From NCBI GenBank assembly GCA_017451645.1, contig JAFTNZ010000030.1:186001-250000 (forward strand): 64,000 nucleotides of DNA, given 5' to 3'. The stretch is from Bacteroidaceae bacterium. GTDB lineage: Bacteria > Bacteroidota > Bacteroidia > Bacteroidales > Bacteroidaceae. Of this stretch, positions 44,977 through 55,038 are shown in pieces. The notes under the pieces are model-generated. The model saw nothing but the letters and a program-made list of their open reading frames with translations. It was not told where the DNA came from and made no database searches. Each line of letters opens with the position of its first letter. Position 1 is the first letter of the stretch. A program made the translations under genes and the position numbers.

Positions 44977-46506
44977 ATGAAAGATTTTCTGTCCAATGTC
45001 AAAGAGCACTTTCGTGGAAGGTGGATTGTACTGACTCTGTTGTTGGTCGGTTCGCTTTTCTGTACACTTTATGCAGCTAATGGGAACTTCCCGTTAGCTG
45101 CTGCCGTCTGTGCCATTCCGTTTCTTCTGATTGTCACCGGCATGTTTGTCAATCATCCTGTCATCTCCTTTCTGGTGCTTTTCACTGTCAACTATGGCAT
45201 CATGGGCATCATACGCTATGTCTCGTTCCCATTGCCCATATCGGTGGCCATTGATGTCTTGTTTCTTTTTACACTGGCGGTGCTTTGTGTCAACCTGATA
45301 AAAGGCAAAGTGGAGTTCAAGCAAGAGTCCATTCCTTTTCTGCTGTTGTATGGAGTGTGGGTGGCCTTTTGTCTGATTCAGGCATTCAACAACACTACGG
45401 GGGTAGGCTTCCAGTTCGGTCCTTGGTTCAAGGAGGTGCGCCCGATGGCATTTCATGCACTCTATGTCATTCTGATATTCACGTTGCTGTTCAATAAAAA
45501 CCGGCACATCAAGTATTTCCTCTATGTGTGGGGAGCCTTTATCCTGTTGGCTGCGGTGAAGGCTTATATCCAGCGCAATCGGGGATTTGATTCATACGAG
45601 TTGGCCTGGTTGTGGAGTGTGGGAGCAAGAACCCATTTCATCCATTCCGGTATCCGCTATTTCTCTTTTTTCTCTGATGCGGCAAATTTCGGTTCCAACA
45701 TGGCTTTCAGCATGGTCACCTATGCTGTCTGTTTCCTCTATGAGCGCAACAAATACAGCCGCATCTACTTTTTGGTGGTGGCTGTTGCTGCAGGATATGG
45801 TATGTTTATGTCGGGCACCCGCAGTGCTCTGATGGTAGCCATTGCCGGTTTTGTGCTATATACCCTGTTGTCGCGTAATGTACGGCTTTTCATGATATCG
45901 TGCTCTTTCCTCATCTTGTCGATAGGAATTCTCAAGTTCACAACCATCGGCCAGGGCAATCAGTTCGTGCGTCGTATGCGTACGGCCTTTGATCCGGAGG
46001 ATGCATCTCTTCAGGTGCGTCTGAACAATCAGAAGGCCATCAAGTCCTATATGAGCGAAGCTCCTTGGGGCATCGGGATGGGTGTGGGCATGGGAGCCGA
46101 CCAGTTGCCGCAGAACAACAAGTATTGGATTGTTTCAGTCACCCCATCAGATTCCACTTTGGTTTACATCTGGATGCGTACGGGAGTTGTTGGCCTTGTA
46201 CTTTTCCTGTTGTTGATGTCGTTGGCGGTTGTGGCAGAATCTTTTATCGTCCTGTTCCGAATCCGGAACAAGGAACTGCGTGGTATATTGACAGCTTTCA
46301 CCTGTGGGTCGGCCTGCATGCTTGTGGCAGCCTATGGCAACAACATATACACCCAATACCCCAATACCCTGCTGGTGTTTGGCCTTCAGACACTGGTGTT
46401 CATGGGACCCTATTTCGACAGGCAGATAACAAGCGAAAAAGAGAAGGCTTTGGTACAAAAAGAGAGGGAGAAGGAAAAAGATGCGTTACAGTCCGACAAT
46501 TCATAA
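44977..46506 (+). CDS. O-antigen/polysaccharide polymerase (Wzy-like)
   Basis: A protein of about 509 residues with ten to twelve membrane helices and one large loop (about 350-400) that includes GMGVGMGADQLPQ. That layout fits the O-antigen ligase and Wzy polymerase superfamily, which joins repeat units in the periplasm. The Glu/Lys-rich C terminus is cytoplasmic. The frame opens at a GTG (44971); the ATG at 44977 is preferred. The gene overlaps the next glycosyltransferase by 26 bp. Confidence 0.75.
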   Translation: MKDFLSNVKEHFRGRWIVLTLLLVGSLFCTLYAANGNFPLAAAVCAIPFLLIVTGMFVNHPVISFLVLFTVNYGIMGIIRYVSFPLPISVAIDVLFLFTLAVLCVNLIKGKVEFKQESIPFLLLYGVWVAFCLIQAFNNTTGVGFQFGPWFKEVRPMAFHALYVILIFTLLFNKNRHIKYFLYVWGAFILLAAVKAYIQRNRGFDSYELAWLWSVGARTHFIHSGIRYFSFFSDAANFGSNMAFSMVTYAVCFLYERNKYSRIYFLVVAVAAGYGMFMSGTRSALMVAIAGFVLYTLLSRNVRLFMISCSFLILSIGILKFTTIGQGNQFVRRMRTAFDPEDASLQVRLNNQKAIKSYMSEAPWGIGMGVGMGADQLPQNNKYWIVSVTPSDSTLVYIWMRTGVVGLVLFLLLMSLAVVAESFIVLFRIRNKELRGILTAFTCGSACMLVAAYGNNIYTQYPNTLLVFGLQTLVFMGPYFDRQITSEKEKALVQKEREKEKDALQSDNS

Positions 46507-47461
46507 AAGATACAAATGGACCGAAAAGCAGGTTGAACTTTCCATCATTACGGTCAACTATAATGGCTTTAAGGACACTTGCCAGCTGATAGAATCCATC
46601 CGGAAGCATATCAGGTCTGTCAGGTACGAGATTATTGTCGTTGACAATGCGTCTGTCAGGAACGAGGCTCACATGCTGCAGGAGCAATATTCTTTTATCC
46701 GTGTGTTGCGTAGTGAAGTCAATCGTGGCTTTGCCGGGGGGAACAATTTGGGTATTCCTGTAGCTCAGGGGAAATATGTATTCTTCCTGAATAATGACAC
46801 TTATGTGACAGACGATCATTTCCGCGATTTGATAAATGCTTTGGAAAGCCATCCGAATGCGGCAGCCGTCTCTCCGCTCATACGTTATGCCAATGATGAT
46901 TCTCAGCCCGTACAGTTTGCCGGATTCACTCCCCTCACCCGTTATACTTTGCGCAATAGTGGCAAAGGTGTCGGCGATGTGAATATTGAGAAATACATGA
47001 CCTCTTCACAGACTCCCTACTTGCATGGCGCTGCCATGCTGGTCAAGCGTGAGGCCTTGTGTAATGTCGGCGTTCTTCCGGAGATGTATTTCCTTTATTT
47101 CGAGGAGTTGGATTGGAGCGAATCATTGGTCCGCAGTGGTTACACCCTTCATTACGAACCCTGTTGTACGATTTATCACAAAGAGAGCCAGAGCACAGGT
47201 GTGAATTCTCCGCTGAAGATTTTTTATATGACGCGGAACCGTTTCCTCTTTGCTTATCGCAACCGTACGGTTACAGAACGCTATATTTGTTACCTTTACC
47301 TGTTGTGTATAGTGTTACCGCGTGATGTGTTCCGTCATCTTGCCTATTTCCATTTTCAGCATGCAAAGGCCGCAGTGCGTGGGGTACAAGCTTATTTCAA
47401 ATTAAAAAAAGAACAAAAAGAAGATAAACATGACATTCAGTTTTCTTATTACTTGCCTTGA
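46481..47461 (+). CDS. glycosyltransferase family 2
   Basis: A 326-residue GT-A enzyme. LSIITVNYNGF, VDNASV and the DXD-like NNDTYV are visible near residues 19, 55 and 105, and the acceptor region LYFEELDWSESL follows. It resembles the rhamnosyltransferase-like GT2 group. The substrate is unknown. It starts inside the end of the polymerase gene (26-bp overlap) and its own end overlaps the next gene by 32 bp, so translation is coupled. Confidence 0.9.
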   Translation: MRYSPTIHKRYKWTEKQVELSIITVNYNGFKDTCQLIESIRKHIRSVRYEIIVVDNASVRNEAHMLQEQYSFIRVLRSEVNRGFAGGNNLGIPVAQGKYVFFLNNDTYVTDDHFRDLINALESHPNAAAVSPLIRYANDDSQPVQFAGFTPLTRYTLRNSGKGVGDVNIEKYMTSSQTPYLHGAAMLVKREALCNVGVLPEMYFLYFEELDWSESLVRSGYTLHYEPCCTIYHKESQSTGVNSPLKIFYMTRNRFLFAYRNRTVTERYICYLYLLCIVLPRDVFRHLAYFHFQHAKAAVRGVQAYFKLKKEQKEDKHDIQFSYYLP

Positions 47462-48602
47462 TTGGTTGTTGTTCGTACTGGTAGGATGCACAGTGCTCTA
47501 CCTGTTTGTGTTTGCTCTCGCTGCGCTGTTGGGCAGGCGTGAGCAGTGTCCTCCGGCTTCACGTAACAACCGTATATTGGTGCTGATTCCAGCCTATAAG
47601 GAGGATGTGGTGATAGAATCTACCGTCCGTTCGTTTTTACGGCAGGTCTATCCGGTTGAGCAGTATGATGTCATAGTCATAGCAGACCATTGCCGTCCTT
47701 CCACTGTCGAACGTCTGCGCCAATATCCTGTGACAGTGCTGACGCCAGATTTTGAAGAGAGCCTCAAGTCGAAATCGTTGAACTATGCCATGGACTACAT
47801 TTCACCGCGCAAATACGACATCGTGGTCATCCTTGATGCCGACAACACGGTGGAGCCGCACTTCTTGCATGTCATCAACGACTTCTACGCATCCGGATGT
47901 CAGGCCATACAGGCTCATCGCGTTGCCAAGAACCGCAATACGGAGACAGCATTGCTCGATGCCATATTTGAGGAAATCAACAACAGTATCTTCCGCACCG
48001 GCCATGTCCGCATGGGGTTGTCTTCAGCTTTGGTGGGTTCGGGCATGGCATTCAGCTTCGATTGGTTCCGCCAGAATGTGGGCAAACTCACTTCTGCCGG
48101 TGAAGATAAGGAGTTGGAGGCTTTGCTGATGAAACAGCACATTTTTGTTGACTTTCTTCCTGACCTCTACGTCTATGATGAAAAGACACAGAAGGAGCAG
48201 CACTTCCAGACACAGCGTCGCCGTTGGATGGCAGCACAGTTCCATTCGCTGTTTTCCAATTTGCCGAACTTGATTCCGGCTTTGTTCCAGCGTAACCTTG
48301 ACTATGCCGACAAGATTATCCAATGGACACTGATGCCCCGCATCCCGATGATTGGCATCATTCTCATCATGAGTGTGTTCCTTTTCTTCTGGGACTGGAC
48401 ATCAGCCATCAAGTGGTGGGTGACGCTGTTTGTCGTGTTGGGCACCTTTGCCATGTGTGTGCCGGATGACCTGGTCAATGAAGATTTTGACAAGGCTGTG
48501 AAAAGGACTCCCAAAATGGCTTTGAAGATGGTGCTCAATGTCTTCCGTCTGCGTGGTCTGAAGAAGAAATTCCTGCATACCGAACATACCATCACCAATT
48601 AA
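47430..48602 (+). CDS. membrane glycosyltransferase family 2
   Basis: A 390-residue processive-type GT2. One membrane helix lies at the N terminus (about 5-32), then the catalytic domain with LVLIPAYKED, DADNTVEPHF and the QRRRWMAAQ motif (QxxRW signature), and two membrane helices near the C terminus (about 305-350). The QxxRW motif is typical of cellulose-synthase-like enzymes. It overlaps the upstream gene by 32 bp. Confidence 0.9.
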   Translation: MTFSFLITCLDWLLFVLVGCTVLYLFVFALAALLGRREQCPPASRNNRILVLIPAYKEDVVIESTVRSFLRQVYPVEQYDVIVIADHCRPSTVERLRQYPVTVLTPDFEESLKSKSLNYAMDYISPRKYDIVVILDADNTVEPHFLHVINDFYASGCQAIQAHRVAKNRNTETALLDAIFEEINNSIFRTGHVRMGLSSALVGSGMAFSFDWFRQNVGKLTSAGEDKELEALLMKQHIFVDFLPDLYVYDEKTQKEQHFQTQRRRWMAAQFHSLFSNLPNLIPALFQRNLDYADKIIQWTLMPRIPMIGIILIMSVFLFFWDWTSAIKWWVTLFVVLGTFAMCVPDDLVNEDFDKAVKRTPKMALKMVLNVFRLRGLKKKFLHTEHTITN

Positions 48603-48616
48603 TCCGTCAGAAAACC

Positions 48617-49735
48617 ATGAAGATAGCCATAGAAGCACAACGCATTTTCCGTAGAAAGAAGCACGGTATGGACTTTGTTGCATTGGAGTCAATCCGTGAG
48701 TTGCAGCATTTGGATAAGACCAACGAATATTACATCCTTGTAAGCCCGGGTGAAGACAGATGCCTGGAAGAGACCCCCAATTTCCATATTGTTGAAGTCA
48801 AAATGCCTTCTTACCCCCTTTGGGAACAGATAGGGCTGCCCATGGCACTCAAAAAGATAAAGCCCGACCTGTTGCACTGTACGAGCAATACAGCTCCCCT
48901 GTTCTGCAACGTCCCGTTGGTGCTGACGCTGCACGATGTCATTTTCATGGAAAAGAGGCAGGGTAAGAAAAGTTCTTCGCTATACCAGCAGATAGGGTGG
49001 TACTATCGCCGGTGGAATGTGCCCCGCATCCTGAAGAAATGCCGGCGCATCATCACTGTATCCCATTTCGAAGCCGGACGGATAAGCTCCATCATGCATA
49101 TTCCTGCCGGCAGCATTACGCCTGTATATAATGGGTATAGCAGGCACTTTCATCAGTTGCAGGATTTCGAAGAGACTGTCAGACGGTATTGTCCCCACGG
49201 TGATTATTTCTTCTTCTTGGGCAACACCGATCCGAAGAAGAACACATTGCGCACGTTGAAAGCCTATTCCATTTACCTGAAGCAGACCGATACCCCTGCC
49301 TCGCTGCTGATAGCGGACTTGAGTGAGAGTGCCATTGACGGATATCTGAAAGAGGCGGACATCGAATTCATCAGACCTCATCTTCTTTATCCCGGATACA
49401 TTGCCAATACCGACCTTCCTGCCATTTACAACGGTGCACGGGCCTTCGTATATACTTCGCTCCGCGAAAGTTTCGGCATCCCTATATTGGAGGCTATGGC
49501 ATGCGGAACACCTGTCATCACTTCAAACACTTCGGCTATTCCCGAAATTGCCGGTGAAGGGGCCATCCTGATAGACCCGACAGATGAGAATGCTATAGCC
49601 GGCGAGATGCTCAGGTTGGAGAAAGACGAGGCCTATCGCCTGCAACAGACAACGTACGGCCTTGAGCGTGTGAAGCATTTCTCTTGGGAACTGACTGCCG
49701 GAAATTTGTTGGACATCTATCAATCCTTTGCATAG
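48617..49735 (+). CDS. glycosyltransferase family 4
   Basis: A 372-residue GT-B enzyme. The N-terminal half has HCTSNTAPLF and LTLHDVIFM. The C-terminal donor half has FFLGNTDPKKN, the ESFGIPILEAMACGTPVITS signature with its two Glu residues, and IPEIAGEGA. It resembles mannosyltransferase-type family 4 enzymes. It lies 14 bp after the membrane GT2. Confidence 0.92.
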   Translation: MKIAIEAQRIFRRKKHGMDFVALESIRELQHLDKTNEYYILVSPGEDRCLEETPNFHIVEVKMPSYPLWEQIGLPMALKKIKPDLLHCTSNTAPLFCNVPLVLTLHDVIFMEKRQGKKSSSLYQQIGWYYRRWNVPRILKKCRRIITVSHFEAGRISSIMHIPAGSITPVYNGYSRHFHQLQDFEETVRRYCPHGDYFFFLGNTDPKKNTLRTLKAYSIYLKQTDTPASLLIADLSESAIDGYLKEADIEFIRPHLLYPGYIANTDLPAIYNGARAFVYTSLRESFGIPILEAMACGTPVITSNTSAIPEIAGEGAILIDPTDENAIAGEMLRLEKDEAYRLQQTTYGLERVKHFSWELTAGNLLDIYQSFA

Positions 49736-49738
49736 CCT

Positions 49739-50329
49739 ATGCTCGAAAAGTGGAAAAACAGCATAAAGAATAATCCCCAATGGAAGAAGCGGGCCTTACG
49801 CTTGTTGATGCACCCTACTCAGGCTCGTCCACGTTTGTGGCTGCGCCTGTTCCAGTGGGCATATATGAAGCGTGGCAAGCATACGGTCATCTATCGTAGT
49901 GTGCGTCGCGATATAGTCCCGTTCAACCAATTCACGTTAGGCGACTGTTCTGTGGTGGAAGACTTCTGCTGCATCAACAATGCGGTAGGCGATTTGCACA
50001 TCGGTCATCATTCCCGCATAGGACTTCACAATACCATCATTGGTCCTGTCCGCATAGGCAATCATGTGAATTTGGCTCAAGGAGTAGTCGTTTCCGGATT
50101 GAACCATAACTTCAGCAATCTTTTCAAACGAATTGATGAACAGGGAGTTTCAACCTCGCCTATCGTCATTTGCGACGATGTTTGGATAGGAGCCAACTCA
50201 GTCATTACTGCCGGTGTCACCATCGGTCGTCACAGTGTGGTAGCAGCTGGTAGTGTGGTAACGAAAGACGTACCCGAAAACTCTGTCGTAGCCGGAAGTC
50301 CCGCACGAGTAATCAAGCAACTGGCATGA
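49739..50329 (+). CDS. hexapeptide-repeat acyltransferase
   Basis: A 196-residue left-handed beta-helix protein. The hexapeptide turns run through [21 protein letters not shown] and continue to [20 protein letters not shown], with the catalytic His near LNHNF. It probably acetylates a sugar of the polymer. It starts 3 bp after the GT4 stop and overlaps the next GT4 by 4 bp. Confidence 0.88.
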   Translation: MLEKWKNSIKNNPQWKKRALRLLMHPTQARPRLWLRLFQWAYMKRGKHTVIYRSVRRDIVPFNQFTLGDCSVVEDFCCINNAVGDLHIGHHSRIGLHNTIIGPVRIGNHVNLAQGVVVSGLNHNFSNLFKRIDEQGVSTSPIVICDDVWIGANSVITAGVTIGRHSVVAAGSVVTKDVPENSVVAGSPARVIKQLA

Positions 50330-51507
50330 AAATAGCTATCCTCACATCGGGCATACTTCCCATACCGGCTGTACAAGGTGGAGCTGTAGAAAACCTGATT
50401 GATTACTACCTCGAGTACAACAATCAGCACCACCTTCACGACATTACCGTTTACAGCATAGCACCTCCCCACTCTGCTCCTAAGGCCGATACCGAGTGTA
50501 CGCATTACCACTACGTCGGTACAACGTCTCTCTTTCATCGTCTGAAAAGGGCTTGGTTTGTGCGGCGTGCGGCTCAGAAAGCCGGATATTACAATCCTTA
50601 CATCGAATACTTCCTTCGCGAAGCAATGAAGCACATCAAGCGCCAACACTTCGATGCCATCATTCTTGAAAACCGTCCCGGATATGCACTTCCGCTTTCC
50701 GAAGTCACCGATGCCAAACTCATCGTACATCTCCACAACGACTTCCTGAACAGCGAAAGCAAGCAGGCTCAAGCCATAGCCCGAGCCTGCCATTCCGTCA
50801 TCACCGTTTCCGACTTCATCAAACAGCGGGTTGAAACAGTCTTGTCTCCCCAACTGAAAGTCATCACCGTTCACAACGGCATCAACCTCCCGCGTTTCTA
50901 TCAGGCCACTCCCCTTTCGCGTTTTTCATTAGGCTTCACCGACGAAGACTTCATCGTAGTCTATAGCGGTCGTATCAATCCGGAAAAAGGCGTGAAGGAA
51001 CTGATACAGGCTTTCAAGCGTTTGAAGGACTATCCCCACATCAAACTGATGGTCATTGGTGGCAGCTTCTTCGGTAACGAACAAGGCGCAGACCCGTTTA
51101 TCCAATCATTGCAAGCAGAAGCCGAAGAACTCTCCAACCGCATCATCTTTACCGGTTATGTCCCTTACGAACAGATACCCTCGTATCTCAAGATGGCCGA
51201 TGTGGCAGCAGTTCCTTCCATGTGGGATGACCCCTTTCCGACAACCATACTCGAAGCTATGGCTGCAGGTCTTCCTATAGTTGCAACCCATTCGGGAGGC
51301 ATCAAGGAATCATGCGGACAATGTGCCATTATTGTTGAGAAATCATCAGTCATTGAAGGGCTTTACACCTCTCTCCTCAACCTCTACAACAATCCATCGT
51401 GCCGTACATCCATGATTGAAAAAGGACTGTCAATCAGTAAACAATATGCCAAAGAACGCTATGCCGAAGACTTTTTCAAAGCTATAGCTTCCATATCCGA
51501 CAACTAA
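50326..51507 (+). CDS. glycosyltransferase family 4
   Basis: A 393-residue GT-B enzyme with [14 protein letters not shown] near the N terminus, [18 protein letters not shown] at the start of the donor domain, and [20 protein letters not shown] (the E-x7-E site, here with TILEA). It resembles CapM-like enzymes. It is the last gene of the plus-strand polysaccharide cluster. Confidence 0.92.
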   Translation: MKIAILTSGILPIPAVQGGAVENLIDYYLEYNNQHHLHDITVYSIAPPHSAPKADTECTHYHYVGTTSLFHRLKRAWFVRRAAQKAGYYNPYIEYFLREAMKHIKRQHFDAIILENRPGYALPLSEVTDAKLIVHLHNDFLNSESKQAQAIARACHSVITVSDFIKQRVETVLSPQLKVITVHNGINLPRFYQATPLSRFSLGFTDEDFIVVYSGRINPEKGVKELIQAFKRLKDYPHIKLMVIGGSFFGNEQGADPFIQSLQAEAEELSNRIIFTGYVPYEQIPSYLKMADVAAVPSMWDDPFPTTILEAMAAGLPIVATHSGGIKESCGQCAIIVEKSSVIEGLYTSLLNLYNNPSCRTSMIEKGLSISKQYAKERYAEDFFKAIASISDN

Positions 51508-51584
51508 TCTCGCCAATAGCTTATATATAGGTTCTATCCCCTTTATACATAACTTCTTATAGGCAAAATGCCTAATTCTTGAAC

Positions 51585-51673
51585 CGTATCACCCGTGTGA
51601 TACAATCTCGTCACCCGTGTCAAACGAACGTATCACCCATGTGATGAGACCGTATCACAAGTGTTAAACGTGT
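51585..51673 (+). repeat. four palindromic repeats, GTATCAC family
   Basis: Four units begin at 51585, 51609, 51629 and 51651, spaced 24, 20 and 22 bp. The best unit reads GTATCAC, two bases, GTGTGATAC, an inverted repeat. The units end just before the promoter of the second HU-like gene. Nothing else was seen in the 232-base gap except that promoter and a weak hairpin at 51560-51573. Confidence 0.7.
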
Positions 51674-51680
51674 TAAAATA

Positions 51681-51712
51681 TTAGGTGTCCGGGCATATCT
51701 TTCGTATCTTTG
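51681..51712 (+). promoter_or_regulatory. promoter of the second HU-like gene
   Basis: TATCTTTG at 51705-51712 is a full -7 box. TTAG at 51681-51684 with a 20-base spacer is a weak -33 candidate. It lies directly after the repeat array. Confidence 0.55.
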
Positions 51713-51739
51713 TTATCATTAACACCTAATATCATAGCT

Positions 51740-52351
51740 ATGTCATTACTTTATGAATTTTATCGGAACCCGCAATCAGACAAGGACGAAGAGAGAAAGT
51801 ATCATCCCCGAGTGGTAACTACAGGCCGGGTAGATACCGAACAATTGGCACGCGACATCCAACAGAGTTGTTCGCTCACACGCTCCGATGTGAAAGGCAT
51901 GTTGGCTGCTTTGGCTGATAAGATGGCACAATATCTGAGCGAAGGCAAACGCGTATATCTGGAAGATATCGGGTATTTCAAGGTCAATTTGGAGTGCAAT
52001 CAGGAGGTTACGGAAATTGATGATAAGGGAGTGGGAAAAGTCTCATTCAAATCCATATCCTTTCGTGCTGATGAACGGCTAAAGAAGGTTATGAAACGTA
52101 CCAAAATTTATCGTTCTAACCTGAAACCCCACTCCATGCCTATGAGCAGCGAAGAGATTGAAGTCAAACTGACAGAGCACTTTGCTACCAATGCATTCAT
52201 TACCCGTCGTGAATTCCAATTCCTCTGCCATTTGTTGAAGCCAACGGCTTGCCGCGTTATCAAGCGATTGGTAGAAGAGGGAAAACTGAAAAACATCGCT
52301 TCTGCCCATAGTCCTGTATATATGCCGGTTGAGGGCCATTATGGAAAGTGA
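51740..52351 (+). CDS. HU-family DNA-binding protein with C-terminal helix-turn-helix
   Basis: A protein of about 203 residues. An HU-like domain covers residues 1-120 (YHPRVVTTGRVDTEQLARDI, then GKRVYLEDIGYFKV and ISFRADERLKKV). A second small domain (about 130-200) looks like a winged helix: FITRREFQFLCHLLKPTACRVIKRL. That fusion of an HU fold with a helix-turn-helix is not common. The frame opens at 51710 but overlaps the promoter, so the ATG at 51740 is chosen. It sits inside the polysaccharide locus and just after a 22-bp repeat array. Confidence 0.8.
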   Translation: MSLLYEFYRNPQSDKDEERKYHPRVVTTGRVDTEQLARDIQQSCSLTRSDVKGMLAALADKMAQYLSEGKRVYLEDIGYFKVNLECNQEVTEIDDKGVGKVSFKSISFRADERLKKVMKRTKIYRSNLKPHSMPMSSEEIEVKLTEHFATNAFITRREFQFLCHLLKPTACRVIKRLVEEGKLKNIASAHSPVYMPVEGHYGK

Positions 52352-52365
52352 GAAAAATGTTAAAC

Positions 52366-53160
52366 CTACCTCAGCCTATACAATATCTTTATGATGTAAG
52401 TGAGGATTTTACGATAACGATTATGCACTGATAGTGCGGCTAATTTCTCGTAGGTTGCATAGTCCCATTGCATAAGGATATCATAGTCTTTTTTTATCCC
52501 CACAGGCAGTAATTCGTCCAATACTTGCCGACGTTCTTTTTGTGACTTCTCGGCTTCGCCTGTGCTGATTCCTTCCTGTTCGCGCCAAGCAATCACTTCA
52601 TCCAAAAAATCGACTGAGCAACCATCAAAAACAATTCGCTCGATATAGAATTTCCAATCAGAAACAATTCTGAAATTCTCATCATAGAGATTATTAAACA
52701 ATTCTTTCTTGAAAAAACTGCTTTGGTGCGGAAGGTATCTTTGACAAAATGTAAACATGGATAATTGACGTGGAAATATCGTACGAAATTCCCCACCAGT
52801 CTGAGGATTGCGATGATAATCACGTCCAACAACAATATCTGCAGCCAAGCCTCTATCAGAAACCTTGGACAGACATTCCTTATCGTAGAAACAATCCCCC
52901 GAGTTCATAAAATTGAGATATTCCCCGTGAGCTTGCAAAATGCCTTTGTTCATGGCATTATAAATGCCTTTGTCAGGTTCTGACACCCAATAGTCTATCC
53001 GATCTGCATATTCCTTGATGACTTCTACACTGCCATCGGTAGAACCTCCGTCGATAATGATGTATTCAAAATCACGGAATGTCTGGTTTACAACGCTCTC
53101 AATGGTGCGACGGAGTCCGTCTCGATTGTTATAGTTGATGGTGATGATGGAATATTTCAT
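52366..53160 (-). CDS. glycosyltransferase family 2
   Basis: A 264-residue GT-A enzyme: YSIITINYNNRDGLRR at the N terminus, IIDGGSTDGSVEVI, and the DXD-like SGDCFY region. It resembles the WcaA/colanic-acid-type GT2 group. It is transcribed after the flippase gene, 5 bp downstream, and converges on the HU-like gene. Confidence 0.9.
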   Translation of the reverse strand: MKYSIITINYNNRDGLRRTIESVVNQTFRDFEYIIIDGGSTDGSVEVIKEYADRIDYWVSEPDKGIYNAMNKGILQAHGEYLNFMNSGDCFYDKECLSKVSDRGLAADIVVGRDYHRNPQTGGEFRTIFPRQLSMFTFCQRYLPHQSSFFKKELFNNLYDENFRIVSDWKFYIERIVFDGCSVDFLDEVIAWREQEGISTGEAEKSQKERRQVLDELLPVGIKKDYDILMQWDYATYEKLAALSVHNRYRKILTYIIKILYRLR

Positions 53161-53165
53161 AGGTG

Positions 53166-54689
53166 TTATTTTCTTATTCGTTTAATAAAATCTTTTATCC
53201 CCCAAGCAAACATGTACAAAAATGCAAAATTGAACAATGCATACACGCTTACGCTACATGCCGCAAATAGCAGCCATGCCCAATAGCTGTCTGCCGGATG
53301 GAAGGGTAAGTGGCTTGTTATCCATGATGCTATTCCGAATGAAAGGAAGAATATCAGGTAATAGCGTATTGCTCCATTCCAATAATGGGATATGGGTAAC
53401 TTCAAACCGTCGCGGAAAAGGTAATAAGGTTTCCAAAAGACTACAATGATGAAAACACTGACAATTTTGCCCAACAAAATACCAACGATGCCATAATGGT
53501 ATCCTGCAACAAGGGTGATGCCTACATTCAACACCAGTTCGACCCATGCTGACCATGTGTCGGCATAAAGGCCGTGAGAGTGGTTGAACATGTCCACTAC
53601 TCCACGGGAGTTTACCATATAAATGTAAATGATAAGGAGAATGACAATGGTGTTGTCGAGCAGATATTCACTTCCCAACCACAAAGAAATGAATGGTTGA
53701 ATCAAGTGGTAGATGGAGAAGCAAAGCAATCCTGCCACAAAATGGCGGATGGTCATCAGTTCCCAAAAGACGCGCATCATCTTAGGTTTGTCTCCCTCGG
53801 CTACCAGATTGCCGATACCTGCGTTGACACTGTCGAGAACGGATTTGAACAGAAGGGATATTTTGTTGACAATCATCAGATAGTTTCCGTAGAAAGCTAC
53901 CATTTGCAGAGATACGAAGGCAAAGACGAAGAGTTCGTCACTGCGGTTGAGCAAGAAATCCTTTATCTGATGAATGAAGATTTGTTTGGTCTTGGTGAAA
54001 ATGTCGGGATATTGCTTGACCAGGGCCTTTCCACTTTTTATATTAGTGTGCAACCATGGATATTCCTTGTTGATTTTCCAATTGAGAATGATACAACCCA
54101 ATATGCCGAACAGGAATTCGATGGCTACCCATACATACAGGTTACGATAAGTGTAGGCAAGGAATATTTGTAAGGCAGTCTTTACCAGTCCTGCCGATTG
54201 GAAATAGATGGCAACAAGATAGTTCTTCTGGTCGGCTTGAAGAAGAATCTGCCGATAATTGATGAAGTAGCCAATCAATGATGACCCCAAGAATGAGAAA
54301 AAGGAGAAATAGATAATACCCATTCCTAATCCGGCTTCGTTGAATATCCAAGGGAAACAGAGACTGACCGCACATCCGGCAAAAAGAATGAACAAGCCTA
54401 TCTTCCGGTATAGATAACCAAAGACGGAGAGAATTTCTTGAATCTTACCGCGGTCGCCACATTGCAAGGGTTTGTAGAGGAAGAAACTGATGCAACTGCC
54501 GATGCCCAGTTCTGCCAGATTCAGATATCCCAATATATTGCCTAATGTTCCGGTCAATCCGATAAAATTATCTCCCAGACACTCTAAAAAAATCTTTCGT
54601 GAATAGAAAGAAAAGAAGAGTGAAAGGAAATAGAACAACAGATTTACCTTTGCATTCAACAGGCTTTTATGTACTCGGGATTCAGACAT
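53166..54689 (-). CDS. polysaccharide flippase (Wzx-like)
   Basis: A 507-residue protein with about twelve to fourteen membrane helices and no soluble domain, the layout of the Wzx/MATE-type lipid-linked oligosaccharide flippases. It moves the undecaprenyl-linked unit to the periplasm, where Wzy joins units. Segments such as LKQYPDIFTKT-like loops and the mid-protein QMVAFYGNYLMIVNKI fit the family by eye. Its own promoter may be the minus-strand box near 54762-54769. Confidence 0.82.
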   Translation of the reverse strand: MSESRVHKSLLNAKVNLLFYFLSLFFSFYSRKIFLECLGDNFIGLTGTLGNILGYLNLAELGIGSCISFFLYKPLQCGDRGKIQEILSVFGYLYRKIGLFILFAGCAVSLCFPWIFNEAGLGMGIIYFSFFSFLGSSLIGYFINYRQILLQADQKNYLVAIYFQSAGLVKTALQIFLAYTYRNLYVWVAIEFLFGILGCIILNWKINKEYPWLHTNIKSGKALVKQYPDIFTKTKQIFIHQIKDFLLNRSDELFVFAFVSLQMVAFYGNYLMIVNKISLLFKSVLDSVNAGIGNLVAEGDKPKMMRVFWELMTIRHFVAGLLCFSIYHLIQPFISLWLGSEYLLDNTIVILLIIYIYMVNSRGVVDMFNHSHGLYADTWSAWVELVLNVGITLVAGYHYGIVGILLGKIVSVFIIVVFWKPYYLFRDGLKLPISHYWNGAIRYYLIFFLSFGIASWITSHLPFHPADSYWAWLLFAACSVSVYALFNFAFLYMFAWGIKDFIKRIRK

Positions 54690-55038
54690 CGGCTCGGGTT
54701 AATGTTGGTTATCCAATTATTTAATGACAGATTCCATCTCAAATTCTCTGTAAATGTGGCACAAATATACAAAAAATGAAAAAATCCAAGGTAATAAAAC
54801 TCTATTTTTGATAAAAATCCAAGGTATTTCACTGTTTCGACATTCATTCCCAAGCCGGGATGATATGAATCGTCCATAAAATTAGCAGGAAGACAACCGC
54901 TATAAACAAAGCAATAACCTGCAATGAGAAGAAATGAAAAGGGCTGATGGATGAAAATATATCCTTTTGTTTCTGTATCTCAATAATTATGAGTACCTTT
55001 GCGCCCGATTTTCAAATTTATAAGTAAAACAAAGAAAT
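54690..55038. other. divergent region between the flippase gene and fabD
   Basis: 349 A/T-rich bases with no gene. On the minus strand TATATTTG (54769-54762) may be a -7 box for the flippase; on the plus strand TACCTTTG (54994-55001) is a -7 box for fabD. Neither has a clear -33 partner. No repeat was seen. Confidence 0.5.

Noticed and set aside
40256..54689. Phase-variable Bacteroides capsule locus
   Set aside because: No UpxY/UpxZ-type regulators and no invertible promoter repeats were seen.
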